Part shown: positions 17,790 to 24,762 of the stretch, one piece after another
Layout of the letters: each line of letters starts with the position of its first letter
Numbering within the stretch: position 1 is the first letter of the stretch
Origin: CAYVMN01 sp964452575
Lineage (GTDB): Bacteria; Desulfobacterota; DSM-4660; Desulfatiglandales; Desulfatiglandaceae
Assembly: GCA_964452575.1 (NCBI GenBank)
Contig: CAYVMN010000042.1
Coordinates: forward strand, 1 to 25,147
Length of the DNA: 25,147 nucleotides
Direction: 5' to 3'
Notes under the pieces: generated by a model
The model's database searches: none
The model's input: the letters and a program-made list of their open reading frames with translations, nothing else
Told to the model about the DNA's origin: nothing
Translations under genes and position numbers: made by a program

Positions 17790-18261
17790 CTCGCAATCTG
17801 CAGGGCATATTGACATGGATGAGAGAGACAAGAATATCTTAAATGAGATCCAGTCAGATTTTCCCCTTACTCCCAGGCCTTTCCTGGACCTGGCAAGGCG
17901 ACTCGATCTGTCGGAAAACGAGGTCATTGAGGCCATAAGAAGGCTAAAAGAAGAGGGGGTTATAAGGCGCATAGGGGCCAATTTCTACTCCAGCAAGCTA
18001 AATTTTGCTAGCACGCTCTGCGCAGCGAAGGTGCCGGGGGAAAAGATCGACGATTTTGTTGAGGTAGTAAATAGTTATCCGGGTGTTACCCACAACTATC
18101 TGAGAGGCAATGAATACAATATCTGGTTCACCTTTATCGCGCCTGATATGGACCATATAGAGAGGGCGCTCAAGGAGATCTCTGAGGTGACAGGGGTACC
18201 GGAGATCCAGAGTCTACCAGCCGTAAGGACCTTCAAGATCAGGGTGGATTTTGAGGTCTAG
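17764..18261 (+). CDS. Siroheme decarboxylase subunit (AhbA/AhbB family, Lrp/AsnC-like)
   Basis: AhbA and AhbB together remove two carboxyl groups from siroheme, the first dedicated step of the alternative heme pathway. This 165-residue protein has an N-terminal winged-helix (about 18-65, DERDKNILNEIQ to VIRRIGANF) and an Lrp-like alpha/beta domain with HNYLRGNEYNIWFTF (about 114-128), a region conserved in the Ahb and Nir proteins. The ATG at 17764 overlaps ahbD by 26 bases; a second ATG at 17815 begins MDERDKNILN, as many family members do, and has GCAGGG upstream, so the protein may be 148 residues. I cannot say from memory whether it is AhbA or AhbB. Only one subunit gene is present in this window; the partner must be elsewhere. 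Confidence 0.85.
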   Translation: MNEEAATRSSQSAGHIDMDERDKNILNEIQSDFPLTPRPFLDLARRLDLSENEVIEAIRRLKEEGVIRRIGANFYSSKLNFASTLCAAKVPGEKIDDFVEVVNSYPGVTHNYLRGNEYNIWFTFIAPDMDHIERALKEISEVTGVPEIQSLPAVRTFKIRVDFEV

Positions 18262-18541
18262 TGCCCCGTTTGATCGCACCAGGGCAGGCCTGGCCCCAGC
18301 CCTCAATCCTCTTATACTCCTTCCCCGAAAAGCGAGTTCTGCTATCAGGTAAGAAACTTACTCCAACGACTGATAATTGTTCTTCTTGGCAATGACCCCA
18401 CATCCATTGTTGAGACCTGATACGCCAGTATAATCCCTGACGAAATTACACCGGAAGCAATTCATTTGATTGACATATTGAATTAAGGATGCTCAAATAG
18501 GTCGCATAGGAGGATTAGAAAAAAGGTGCGCGGTAAAGAAA
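18262..18541. other. Intergenic region before the sigma-54-type promoter
   Basis: This stretch holds no credible gene. It contains a GC-rich near-palindrome (18283-18297), a 13-base inverted repeat GTAAG-AAA-CTTAC (18349-18361), and an 8-base inverted pair TATCAGGT (18343-18350) and ACCTGATA (18415-18422). These lie 120-200 bases upstream of the -24 box, a distance at which bacterial enhancer-binding proteins bind. That reading is inference. Confidence 0.4.
18470..18498 (+). promoter_or_regulatory. Possible sigma-70-type promoter
   Basis: A perfect TTGACA (18470-18475) is followed after 17 bases by TCAAAT (18493-18498, 4 of 6). An AGGAGG sequence lies at 18509-18514, 11 bases before a GTG that opens a short frame I do not consider a real gene. 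This could be an alternative promoter for the same leader. Confidence 0.35.
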
Positions 18542-18708
<167 letters not shown>

Positions 18709-18768
18709 ATACCGATATCAGGTTTGGCTCTCGTCTTGCGGAGTAGAAAAAAGAGGGGGGTCTGATGT

Positions 18769-19956
18769 TTGAGACGAGAACATGCGAGGCTTGTCGGCAG
18801 GATCATATTTTCCGACCTTCTCGAATGTCCCTTGGAGAGGTACAAAAAGATGATTGAAGAAGTTGAAACATCTCCCTTGATGGGCAGCCTTCTGGTGACA
18901 TTCAAGCGCCTGTCCCAAACAGGGCCTGCCTGCCTGCCAGTGGCAGGCTCATCCGGAGTTATTGGCGAGATCGTCAAGAACGGACGGGCCTTGAAGATCA
19001 GGTATGCGGATGAGGGATTCAATAAGAAATTTTGTATTTCGGCGTCCGGCCCGGAGTGGCCTACGCCCCGGAGGGATTGCGGAATAGAAAAATCCGAGAT
19101 CGATAGGTTTTTATACAAATTACGGCGCATCAGCTCGAGGAACGAACTGACCTATCAGGTTTTGAAGGGAATTATCGAGCATCAAGGCGAATATCTGCGA
19201 ACAGGCAATCCCCCGGATCTGGTCCCGTTAACGCAATTAGATCTGGCCAACGCAATCGGCAGCGGGAACAGGAAAATCGATAACAGTTGGATTTCACGAC
19301 TGATCCGCGGCCTAAGAGTGCTGACTCCCTCCGGGGAGGAAAACGCCTTGAAGTTCTTCTTCCCCTCTCAGAAACAGGTGAACAAATTATTCATAAAGGG
19401 GCTTCTGGACAGGGAAAGAAGGGACATTTTATCCGGCAGAATAAAAGAGCCTTACTCCGACGAGCAGATAAAAGAGATGCTTCCCAAATCCTCTCTCTCC
19501 CTTCGATCGGTTGTTCAATGCCGTAATGAAATGGGGATGCCCTCTGCCAGGAGAAGAATCTCCAGCTGTATATATCCCCCTCTGTGGGCAGACTTCTCGG
19601 TACAATATCCTTTAACAGTTGAGTCAATTCGAACTAATGCCCCGGCCAGTCCGGGAATTTATGAATTTCTGCTGAAAGGCCAGGGCATGGACTATCCCAA
19701 TGGCAAGACACCTATTATTTACATCGGGGGCAGCGGAAATATCAAAAAGAGATTAAGAGGCCACTTAGGGAAACGCAATAAAAATGGCGGGATAAGGGAT
19801 TTCTTGAGAAGGCAGGAGTGTTCTTTTAGATATATCCGGTTTTCAACCCCCGACTTCCACAAGAGCGCGGGATGGAGAGAAAAGGAGAGGGAACTGTATA
19901 AATCATTTTTTGCCACTTATGGTTCGGCCCCTGAATGTAACAGGGTAAGACCATGA
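18769..19956 (+). CDS. Sigma-54-like (RpoN-like) protein fused to a GIY-YIG nuclease domain
   Basis: The 395-residue protein combines parts I have not seen described together. Residues about 11-38 resemble sigma-54 region I (LLECPLERYKKMIEEVETSPLM). About 62-125 match poorly the core-binding region. Residues 119-262 follow the sigma-54 DNA-binding part closely: a helix with IIEHQGEYL, PLTQLDLANAIG, SWISRLIRG, VLTPSG and LKFFF, then PYSDEQIKEML and a degenerate RpoN box (SLRSVVQCRNEMGMP, 244-258). Residues 290-395 are a GIY-YIG domain with GIY (296-298), YIG (318-320), R328/R330, a catalytic-position glutamate near 375 and N391, so the nuclease looks intact. The TTG start at 18769 has GAGGGGGG eight bases upstream. 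It could bind -12/-24-type DNA and cut it, but this is inference. A 7-bp GCCTGCC hairpin lies inside the gene. Confidence 0.72.
   Translation: MRREHARLVGRIIFSDLLECPLERYKKMIEEVETSPLMGSLLVTFKRLSQTGPACLPVAGSSGVIGEIVKNGRALKIRYADEGFNKKFCISASGPEWPTPRRDCGIEKSEIDRFLYKLRRISSRNELTYQVLKGIIEHQGEYLRTGNPPDLVPLTQLDLANAIGSGNRKIDNSWISRLIRGLRVLTPSGEENALKFFFPSQKQVNKLFIKGLLDRERRDILSGRIKEPYSDEQIKEMLPKSSLSLRSVVQCRNEMGMPSARRRISSCIYPPLWADFSVQYPLTVESIRTNAPASPGIYEFLLKGQGMDYPNGKTPIIYIGGSGNIKKRLRGHLGKRNKNGGIRDFLRRQECSFRYIRFSTPDFHKSAGWREKERELYKSFFATYGSAPECNRVRP
18932..18948 (+). repeat. Short in-frame palindrome inside the sigma-54-like gene
   Basis: GCCTGCC (18932-18938) and GGCAGGC (18942-18948) are perfect arms around AGT, preceded by two further CTGCC-type units. 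The encoded stretch (ACLPVAG) falls in the weakly conserved linker after region I. It may be a small repeat insertion related in style to the 60-base palindrome in the next gene. Confidence 0.45.
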
Positions 19957-19961
19957 GGCTT

Positions 19962-20040
19962 GAAACTGGAAACTTGAAACTTGGAGATATATTGACATTT
20001 CTGGGAGCTATCGAGTTTCGAGTTTCAAATTTCCAGTTTC
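19962..20040. repeat. Two inverted heptamer arrays forming a long hairpin
   Basis: Three GAAACTK units (19962-19982) start five bases after the stop of the sigma-54-like gene. Four inverted units (MAGTTTC-like, 20013-20040) follow after 30 bases. The arms can pair over about 21 bases, with few mismatches. The hairpin lacks a T run, so it is not a typical terminator, but it could still affect the mRNA end. Confidence 0.8.
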
Positions 20041-20124
20041 AAACATGAATTAGGGCCAAAACTCAATGCATTTATCAGGAGTACTAAATAACCAATAACC
20101 AATACTTGTCCTGAACTCTTTTTC
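20041..20124. other. Spacer between heptamer arrays
   Basis: There is no gene here. A tandem duplicate AATAACC occurs twice at about 20087-20100. No promoter with good spacing was found for the hybrid kinase that follows. Confidence 0.4.
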
Positions 20125-20159
20125 AGATTTCAAGTTTCCAATTTCCAGTTTCCAGTTAC
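20125..20159 (-). repeat. Heptamer array, five inverted units, abutting the ribosome-binding site of the hybrid kinase
   Basis: Five seven-base units of the MAGTTTC type, some degenerate (AGATTTC, AAGTTTC, CAATTTC, CAGTTTC, CAGTTAC), end exactly one base before GGAG (20160-20163). On the other strand they read as GAAACTK, so this array is inverted relative to the one at 23393-23434 on the far side of the kinase. Confidence 0.8.
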
Positions 20160-20169
20160 GGAGTAACAC

Positions 20170-23100
20170 ATGAATATCCATTTTAGAAACATGACAATCT
20201 TCACCAAGATACTTTTGGGCTTTATCCTTCTCCTGGCGCTGGCGGCTCTAATGGGTGGAGCCCTGTTTTACAGTTTGAGGGATGTAACCGGGGTCCTGCG
20301 CCGGATAACGGAGCGAACCGCCCCCTCCATCCGCTATCCCACCCGGGTGAAGAGGCATGCCCTCCTGGCTATCTTACATGCGAAGAGCTACCTGCTGCTC
20401 GAAAAGAAAGAGATACACGAGCAGACCATGCACGATATCCGGGAGATATACGCCAACCTGGACAGGGTGGATGAAGTGGCGGGTAAATATAACGATCGGG
20501 CGCTCCTCCGGAAATCCACAGATGTCTGCGAGGCCGTTGAGAAATACCAGAAATACTATAATCGCGTGGTGGCCCTCTTAGAAGAGAATAAGTCCTTAGA
20601 GCACAAGATGAGGATATTAGGGAAAAGGGTAAACGATCTTGCCAATACCCACACCCTTGACCACAAGAGGTTATTGGAAAAGACCATTGCCAATGGGGTT
20701 GATCAAACAAAATATATGGAGGGGTTCAGCCTATGCACGGAAATTGAAAAGGAGACCCTGGAGGCGAGGGGGCAGGAAAAAAATTACATCTTATACAAGA
20801 AACAGGAATATCTTGACGGGCTAAAGGAACACATTGCCAATCTAAACAAGCTGTACGATGAGATAACCAAGGTCGACTATGTCTTTGAACATCAGGCCTT
20901 GATGGCAGAAACCCGCAAGGCAACGGATGAATACTTGGCAGCAGCAGAAAAGTGGGTCGCCAAGGGTAATGAGTTAAGTGAGATACTGACCAGGATGCAC
21001 GAGACCGGGGTAAAGGTGCGACAGACTGCCCTGGCTGTCCAGGAGGCCGGCTGGCAGGAGATGGATGCGGCTAAGAAAAGGGCCGTACTTACATCAGAGA
21101 GGGCATCCCTGACCGGTATCCTGGTGGCTGTCCTCGCCATTATTATGGGGGTTGCGCTCGCTTTTTTCATCGCCCGTGGCATAGCCGGCCCGATCAAGGG
21201 ATTGAGCCTGGCTATCGCCGGTATAGCCAGAGGTGATCTGAGCAGGCGGGTAGCGGTCAAAACCCGGGACGAGGTGGGGCAACTGGCGATCTCTTTTAAT
21301 ACAATGGTCGAAAACCTGCAGAACACAATGGTCTCACGCGATTATTTCGACAATATCATCAAATCCATGATTGATACCCTCATCGTGGTTGATGCGGAGG
21401 CAAAGATAGCGACGGTAAACCCGGCAACCTGTCATCTATTAGGATACAGAGAAGAAGAGCTCCTCGGGCAGCCTGTGAGCATCATTTTTGCAGAAGAAGA
21501 AGAAGAAGAAGTTCGCAGGGTGTTCCAGTTTTTCCGTGAACCCGAAAAGGCAGAAGCCCTTGACCCTCAGGATACCGTCCGCAATCGTGAACTCACGTAC
21601 AAAGCCAAAGACGGCCGACTCATTCCGATGTCGTTTAACGCCAGTATACTGACTGATGAAGCAGGCAATGTCACGGCCGTGGTGGCAGGGGCAAAGGATA
21701 TCACAGATATAAAAGCTGCAGAGGCAGGGATAAGAAGAGAGAGGAATTTTTCTCAAAATATAATTACTACCATCCCCGATTCCTTGCTCGTTCTCGATAA
21801 GGATTTAAGGATAAAGAGTGTAAATCTATCCTTTTACAACGTATTTGGATTGGAGCCGGAAAAGGTAATAGGCGCTCGCATAACCGATATATTAGGAGAT
21901 GAAGATAGAAGACTCACAGCCAGGCTGACCGGGGTATTTGGAAGTGAAAAGATGTTAGAGGACTTTGAGCTGCGTTATCAACCTGTCTGCGTGCCTGCGT
22001 GTGCGGGCGATACGCACGCAGACACGCAAGGCACAGGCAGGTCAGAAAAATTGGGGGAACGGGTATTCAATATCAGGGCGAGAAACATAATTATTGCAGA
22101 AGAAGAAGAAGAAGAAGAAGAACTGGTTGTGATACGAGACGTGACCGATTGGAGGCGGGCGGAGGAAAAGCTTAAGGAGTACTCACAGCGGTTGGAAGAG
22201 ATGGTGGAGGAGAGGACACGGGAGCTGAAGGAGAGCCAGGATCGACTTGTCGAGGCTGAAAAGCTCCGGGCCTTGGGGCTGATGGCCTCGGGAGTGGCCC
22301 ACGAGTTTAACAACCTCTTGGCCGCTATCCTCGGCAATACCCAGCTCTTAAAAATGGATTTATCCGGCCATGAGGGAAAAGAGAAAAGAGAATTAATCGA
22401 CCGGTCGATGGGAATGCTCAATACCATTGAGAGGGCAGCCTCTGACGGGGCTGAAACGGTTCGCCGGATCCAGGAATATACCAGAACCAGGAAGGACAGG
22501 GCTCATATGCCGGCCGACCTCAATGATATCATTGAAAATGCTATCGAGTTTCTCAGACCGAGGTGGAAAGATGAGGCCGACAAGAAAAAAATAGCCATAA
22601 ATGTGAGAACATACCTCTCTGATATCCCTCCCATTTTAGGGAACGACTCGGAGTTAAGGCAGGTCATGACCAATCTTATTATAAACTCTATGGATGCAAT
22701 GCCGGATGGGGGTGATATCACCATCCGGACCCACACAGTTGATGAGAATGTAAAGGTGACTGTGGAGGATACAGGGATCGGAATATCAAAAGAAAACATA
22801 GGCAAGGTATTCGATCCCTTTTTCAGCACCAAGGATTATAAGGGCACCGGCCTCGGGCTGAGTGTCTCATACGGGATAGTAAAAAGACATGGCGGCAAGA
22901 TAGAATTGGAAAGCGTCCCTGGAAAGGGGACGACCTTTATCCTCACCTTCCCTGCTGCGTATGAGACAGAAGAGAAGGAGGAAAAGAAAGCGCCTCCCAG
23001 GAGAGTTGAGAAGGCCAAGGTCTTAGTAATTGATGATGAGGAGACGGTTCGGAATGTGTTGTTCCGAATGCTGAGCACCATGGGCCATGAAGTGGAGCTC

Positions 23101-23394
23101 GCCTGTAACGGCAGGGAGGGACTGGCCCTTTTTCACAGGGCAATGGAGTCAACGCCGTTTGGCCTTGTATTCACCGACCTCGGGATGCCAGAGATGAATG
23201 GCTGGGAGGTGGCAGGCGAGGTAAAAAAGGTCAGACCGACCACGCCGGTAGCCCTGATCACCGGCTGGGGGCTTGAGGTGGACCGGGATGAGATGAAAAG
23301 GCAAGGGGTGGACCTGATCATACCAAAACCATTCAACATGGAGGAGTTAGCCGGTCTGGTTGTCGAGGCAATGCTTTTGGAAGCTGGGGATTGA
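20170..23394 (+). CDS. Membrane hybrid histidine kinase (4HB-like sensor-HAMP-PAS-PAS-HK-REC)
   Basis: The 1074-residue protein has TM1 at about 12-35, a long helical periplasmic sensor (about 36-312) like a four-helix-bundle input module, TM2 at about 313-336, HAMP to about 388, PAS1 (about 392-515) and PAS2 (about 525-660), a coiled coil, the phospho-acceptor H711 (GVAHEFNNLLA), an HATPase (DTGIGI, GTGLGLS) and a C-terminal REC with D955/D956, D1003 (FTDLGMPEMNG) and K1053. REC suggests a phosphorelay to an unseen Hpt or regulator. The ATG follows GGAG by six bases. Three odd points lie in the PAS region: six Glu from (GAA)6 (442-447), 20 residues from a palindromic insert (605-624) and eight Glu from (GAA)8 (644-651). 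The stop TGA is part of a heptamer array. Confidence 0.93.
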   Translation: MNIHFRNMTIFTKILLGFILLLALAALMGGALFYSLRDVTGVLRRITERTAPSIRYPTRVKRHALLAILHAKSYLLLEKKEIHEQTMHDIREIYANLDRVDEVAGKYNDRALLRKSTDVCEAVEKYQKYYNRVVALLEENKSLEHKMRILGKRVNDLANTHTLDHKRLLEKTIANGVDQTKYMEGFSLCTEIEKETLEARGQEKNYILYKKQEYLDGLKEHIANLNKLYDEITKVDYVFEHQALMAETRKATDEYLAAAEKWVAKGNELSEILTRMHETGVKVRQTALAVQEAGWQEMDAAKKRAVLTSERASLTGILVAVLAIIMGVALAFFIARGIAGPIKGLSLAIAGIARGDLSRRVAVKTRDEVGQLAISFNTMVENLQNTMVSRDYFDNIIKSMIDTLIVVDAEAKIATVNPATCHLLGYREEELLGQPVSIIFAEEEEEEVRRVFQFFREPEKAEALDPQDTVRNRELTYKAKDGRLIPMSFNASILTDEAGNVTAVVAGAKDITDIKAAEAGIRRERNFSQNIITTIPDSLLVLDKDLRIKSVNLSFYNVFGLEPEKVIGARITDILGDEDRRLTARLTGVFGSEKMLEDFELRYQPVCVPACAGDTHADTQGTGRSEKLGERVFNIRARNIIIAEEEEEEEELVVIRDVTDWRRAEEKLKEYSQRLEEMVEERTRELKESQDRLVEAEKLRALGLMASGVAHEFNNLLAAILGNTQLLKMDLSGHEGKEKRELIDRSMGMLNTIERAASDGAETVRRIQEYTRTRKDRAHMPADLNDIIENAIEFLRPRWKDEADKKKIAINVRTYLSDIPPILGNDSELRQVMTNLIINSMDAMPDGGDITIRTHTVDENVKVTVEDTGIGISKENIGKVFDPFFSTKDYKGTGLGLSVSYGIVKRHGGKIELESVPGKGTTFILTFPAAYETEEKEEKKAPPRRVEKAKVLVIDDEETVRNVLFRMLSTMGHEVELACNGREGLALFHRAMESTPFGLVFTDLGMPEMNGWEVAGEVKKVRPTTPVALITGWGLEVDRDEMKRQGVDLIIPKPFNMEELAGLVVEAMLLEAGD
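21493..21510 (+). repeat. (GAA)6 trinucleotide tract in the first PAS domain
   Basis: Six perfect GAA codons encode Glu 442-447 just after the PAS sequence VSIIFA. Related PAS domains often have a run of acidic residues here, so the tract may be an expansion of an existing acidic motif. Changes by whole units would keep the frame. Confidence 0.85.
21982..22041. repeat. 60-base in-frame palindromic element inside the hybrid kinase
   Basis: The element begins CCTGTCTGCG and ends CACAGGCAGG. Its two halves are imperfect inverted repeats around GGCGATA, and the flanking A and T extend the symmetry by one base. Its length is exactly 20 codons without a stop, adding residues 605-624 (rich in Cys, Pro, Thr and Gly) to the second PAS domain, between LRYQ and SEKLGERVFNI. 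It resembles the protein-coding palindromic elements known from Rickettsia in behaviour, not in sequence. Confidence 0.75.
22099..22122 (+). repeat. (GAA)8 trinucleotide tract in the second PAS domain
   Basis: Eight perfect GAA codons encode Glu 644-651 in a turn between two PAS strands (NIIIA and LVVIRDVT). It is 58 bases after the palindromic insert. As a triplet tract, slippage would alter loop length but keep the frame. Confidence 0.85.
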
Positions 23395-23434
23395 AACTGC
23401 AAACTGGAAACTGGAAATTTGAAAGTGGAAACTG
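23393..23434 (+). repeat. Heptamer array, six GAAACTK-type units, at the end of the hybrid kinase
   Basis: Units read GAAACTG, CAAACTG, GAAACTG, GAAATTT, GAAAGTG and GAAACTG. The first unit overlaps the stop TGA (23392-23394) of the kinase. It is the inverse orientation of the array before the same gene and lies ten bases before a four-helix-bundle gene remnant. Confidence 0.85.
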
Positions 23435-23443
23435 TGGTAAACA

Positions 23444-23572
23444 ATGAGAGAGATCTATGAATTGGATGTTTACAAATTGGCTGAAGAACTCTCTGATTTG
23501 ATCTGGTATGGTTTTAATTGGCCCAAAAAAAGGCCGTTGAGATCGACGTCAAGCAGGCGAGGGAAATACTGA
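23444..23572 (+). pseudogene. Remnant of a four-helix-bundle (S23/IVP-type) protein gene
   Basis: The ATG at 23444 opens 42 codons. The first 28 or so (MREIYELDVYKLAEELSDLIW, then FNWPKK) match what I know as the start of four-helix-bundle proteins of the 23S rRNA intervening-sequence family, which are about 115-125 residues. After that the frame runs into unrelated sequence and stops at 23572. The rest of the gene is missing, and its DNA passes directly into the metallopeptidase frame at 23518. It is read as a fragment left by recombination or deletion beside the heptamer array. Confidence 0.6.
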
Positions 23573-23895
23573 TAGCAAAGTTAGACGAGCTAGCCACAAG
23601 GCATGGATTTACTTACAACAGGGTGTTCATTCGCAACCAGAAAACCCGATGGGGAAGCTGTTCGTCCAAGAACAATATCAACCTAAACTTGAAACTCATC
23701 CTGTTGCCGGAAGGGTTGAGGGACTTCGTCATACTTCATGAATTGGTTCATACCAAGCTGAAGAGCCACGATACCAGATTTTGGGAAGAACTCGTGAAGA
23801 TTGAACCCAATGCCCGAGCCTTAGCTTCAAGGCTCGCTCGCCAGATCTCCACAACCTCTCGCAATCTTAGGAGGGCCCTGCAAAAGGGCATTTAA
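23518..23895 (+). CDS. Short YgjP-like (M48/SprT-type) zinc metallopeptidase, probably N-terminally truncated
   Basis: The product has the conserved RWGSCSS (44-50) and the zinc site HELVH (74-78) with a third histidine at 84 (KSHDTRFWEEL), as in the YgjP-like metallopeptidase family. Family members are usually about 220-240 residues; this one is 125 and lacks the N-terminal strand-rich half. The frame begins at a TTG with no ribosome-binding site, inside the four-helix-bundle remnant, so the true 5' half may have been lost when that fragment or the adjacent repeats were joined. The catalytic motif is intact, so an active short form cannot be excluded. Its substrate is unknown. No close partner gene is seen; the next gene begins 78 bases downstream. 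Confidence 0.7.
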   Translation: MAQKKAVEIDVKQAREILIAKLDELATRHGFTYNRVFIRNQKTRWGSCSSKNNINLNLKLILLPEGLRDFVILHELVHTKLKSHDTRFWEELVKIEPNARALASRLARQISTTSRNLRRALQKGI

Positions 23896-23973
23896 ATATC
23901 CAAGTGGTTTGAACAGGCAATATAGTACCTCGTTCCTTGACTTACCGGGATCGACCAGAGGTAGGAGCTGGTA

Positions 23974-24762
23974 ATGAAATCACTGCTCGAAGACACGATC
24001 GAGATTACCAAGGAAGCCGGAGCCATCATTATGCAGTATTTCAGAGGCCCTTATGATGTCAAAGACAAATCACCGGACAATCCGGTCACGGATGCCGACT
24101 ATTCGGCTGACACATTCCTGAGGCAACGCCTGATCGCCCTGCTGCCTGAAGCTGGTTGGTTGAGCGAAGAAACGGTTGATCAGCCCGGACGGCTTAAGAG
24201 GGAGTGGGTCTGGGTCGTTGATCCGCTGGATGGCACCAAGGAATTTATATTGGGAATCCCAGAGTTTAGCGTCTCTGTTGCCTTGGTGGAAAACGGTCAA
24301 CCAATCTTAGGCATGATTTACAACCCTGCCACAGAAGAACTCTTCTACGGTACGCGTGATGGCGGTGTGTTCTGCAATGATACCCCATGCCAAGTGAGTG
24401 ATTGCACACAACTGGAGGGTGCGATGATTGATGCCAGCCGCACGGAGTACGAAAGGGGTGAGTTTGAGTCCTTTCAAGGTCTCCTCCGAATTCGTATCGT
24501 GGGGAGCACGGCCTACAAGCTGGCGAGGGTCGCTGCCGGTTTGTGCGATGCATCATGGAGCCGCAGCCCTAGAAACGAATGGGACGTTTGCGCTGGTGTC
24601 CTGCTGGTCACGGAGGGGGGTGGCCGTTGTGTAGACTTGAACAATGCGCCGTTCACCTTTAATCGCGCCCATACCGTGGTTAGGGGTTTTGTTGCCGACA
24701 ATGGACATCTTCACCATGGTATCACCACCATGCTGGCGTCATATGGACCTGCCAATGGATGA
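23974..24762 (+). CDS. cysQ: 3'(2'),5'-bisphosphate nucleotidase / inositol monophosphatase family (CysQ-like)
   Basis: The 262-residue protein belongs to the lithium-sensitive, Mg-dependent phosphatase superfamily. Motif 1 is DPLDGTKEF at 83-91, with the upstream SEE (64-66) as metal-binding glutamate, and motif 2 is EWDVCAG at 202-208. TKEF after DPLDG is typical of CysQ-type enzymes, which hydrolyse phosphoadenosine phosphate (PAP) made during sulfate assimilation and other sulfotransfers; inositol monophosphatases usually read DPIDGTxNF. The ATG follows TAGGAG by six bases. There are no sulfur-assimilation neighbours, so the physiological substrate is inferred from the motif alone. No signal peptide is seen. 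A terminator-like hairpin lies about 200 bases downstream. Confidence 0.82.
   Translation: MKSLLEDTIEITKEAGAIIMQYFRGPYDVKDKSPDNPVTDADYSADTFLRQRLIALLPEAGWLSEETVDQPGRLKREWVWVVDPLDGTKEFILGIPEFSVSVALVENGQPILGMIYNPATEELFYGTRDGGVFCNDTPCQVSDCTQLEGAMIDASRTEYERGEFESFQGLLRIRIVGSTAYKLARVAAGLCDASWSRSPRNEWDVCAGVLLVTEGGGRCVDLNNAPFTFNRAHTVVRGFVADNGHLHHGITTMLASYGPANG

Noticed and set aside
18763..18765. In-frame TGA as a selenocysteine codon joining the short frame to the sigma-54-like gene
   Set aside because: The upstream frame is not credible as protein, the sigma-54-like gene has its own ribosome-binding site and start, and no SECIS-like hairpin is evident right after the TGA.
18765..18857. Short frame with a CxxC starting at the ATG at 18765
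   Set aside because: It is out of phase with the long conserved frame, only 30 codons long, and has poor ribosome-binding-site spacing (4 bases).
19962..20159. CRISPR array
   Set aside because: The repeats are contiguous seven-base units without unique spacers, occur in both orientations, and no cas genes are present.
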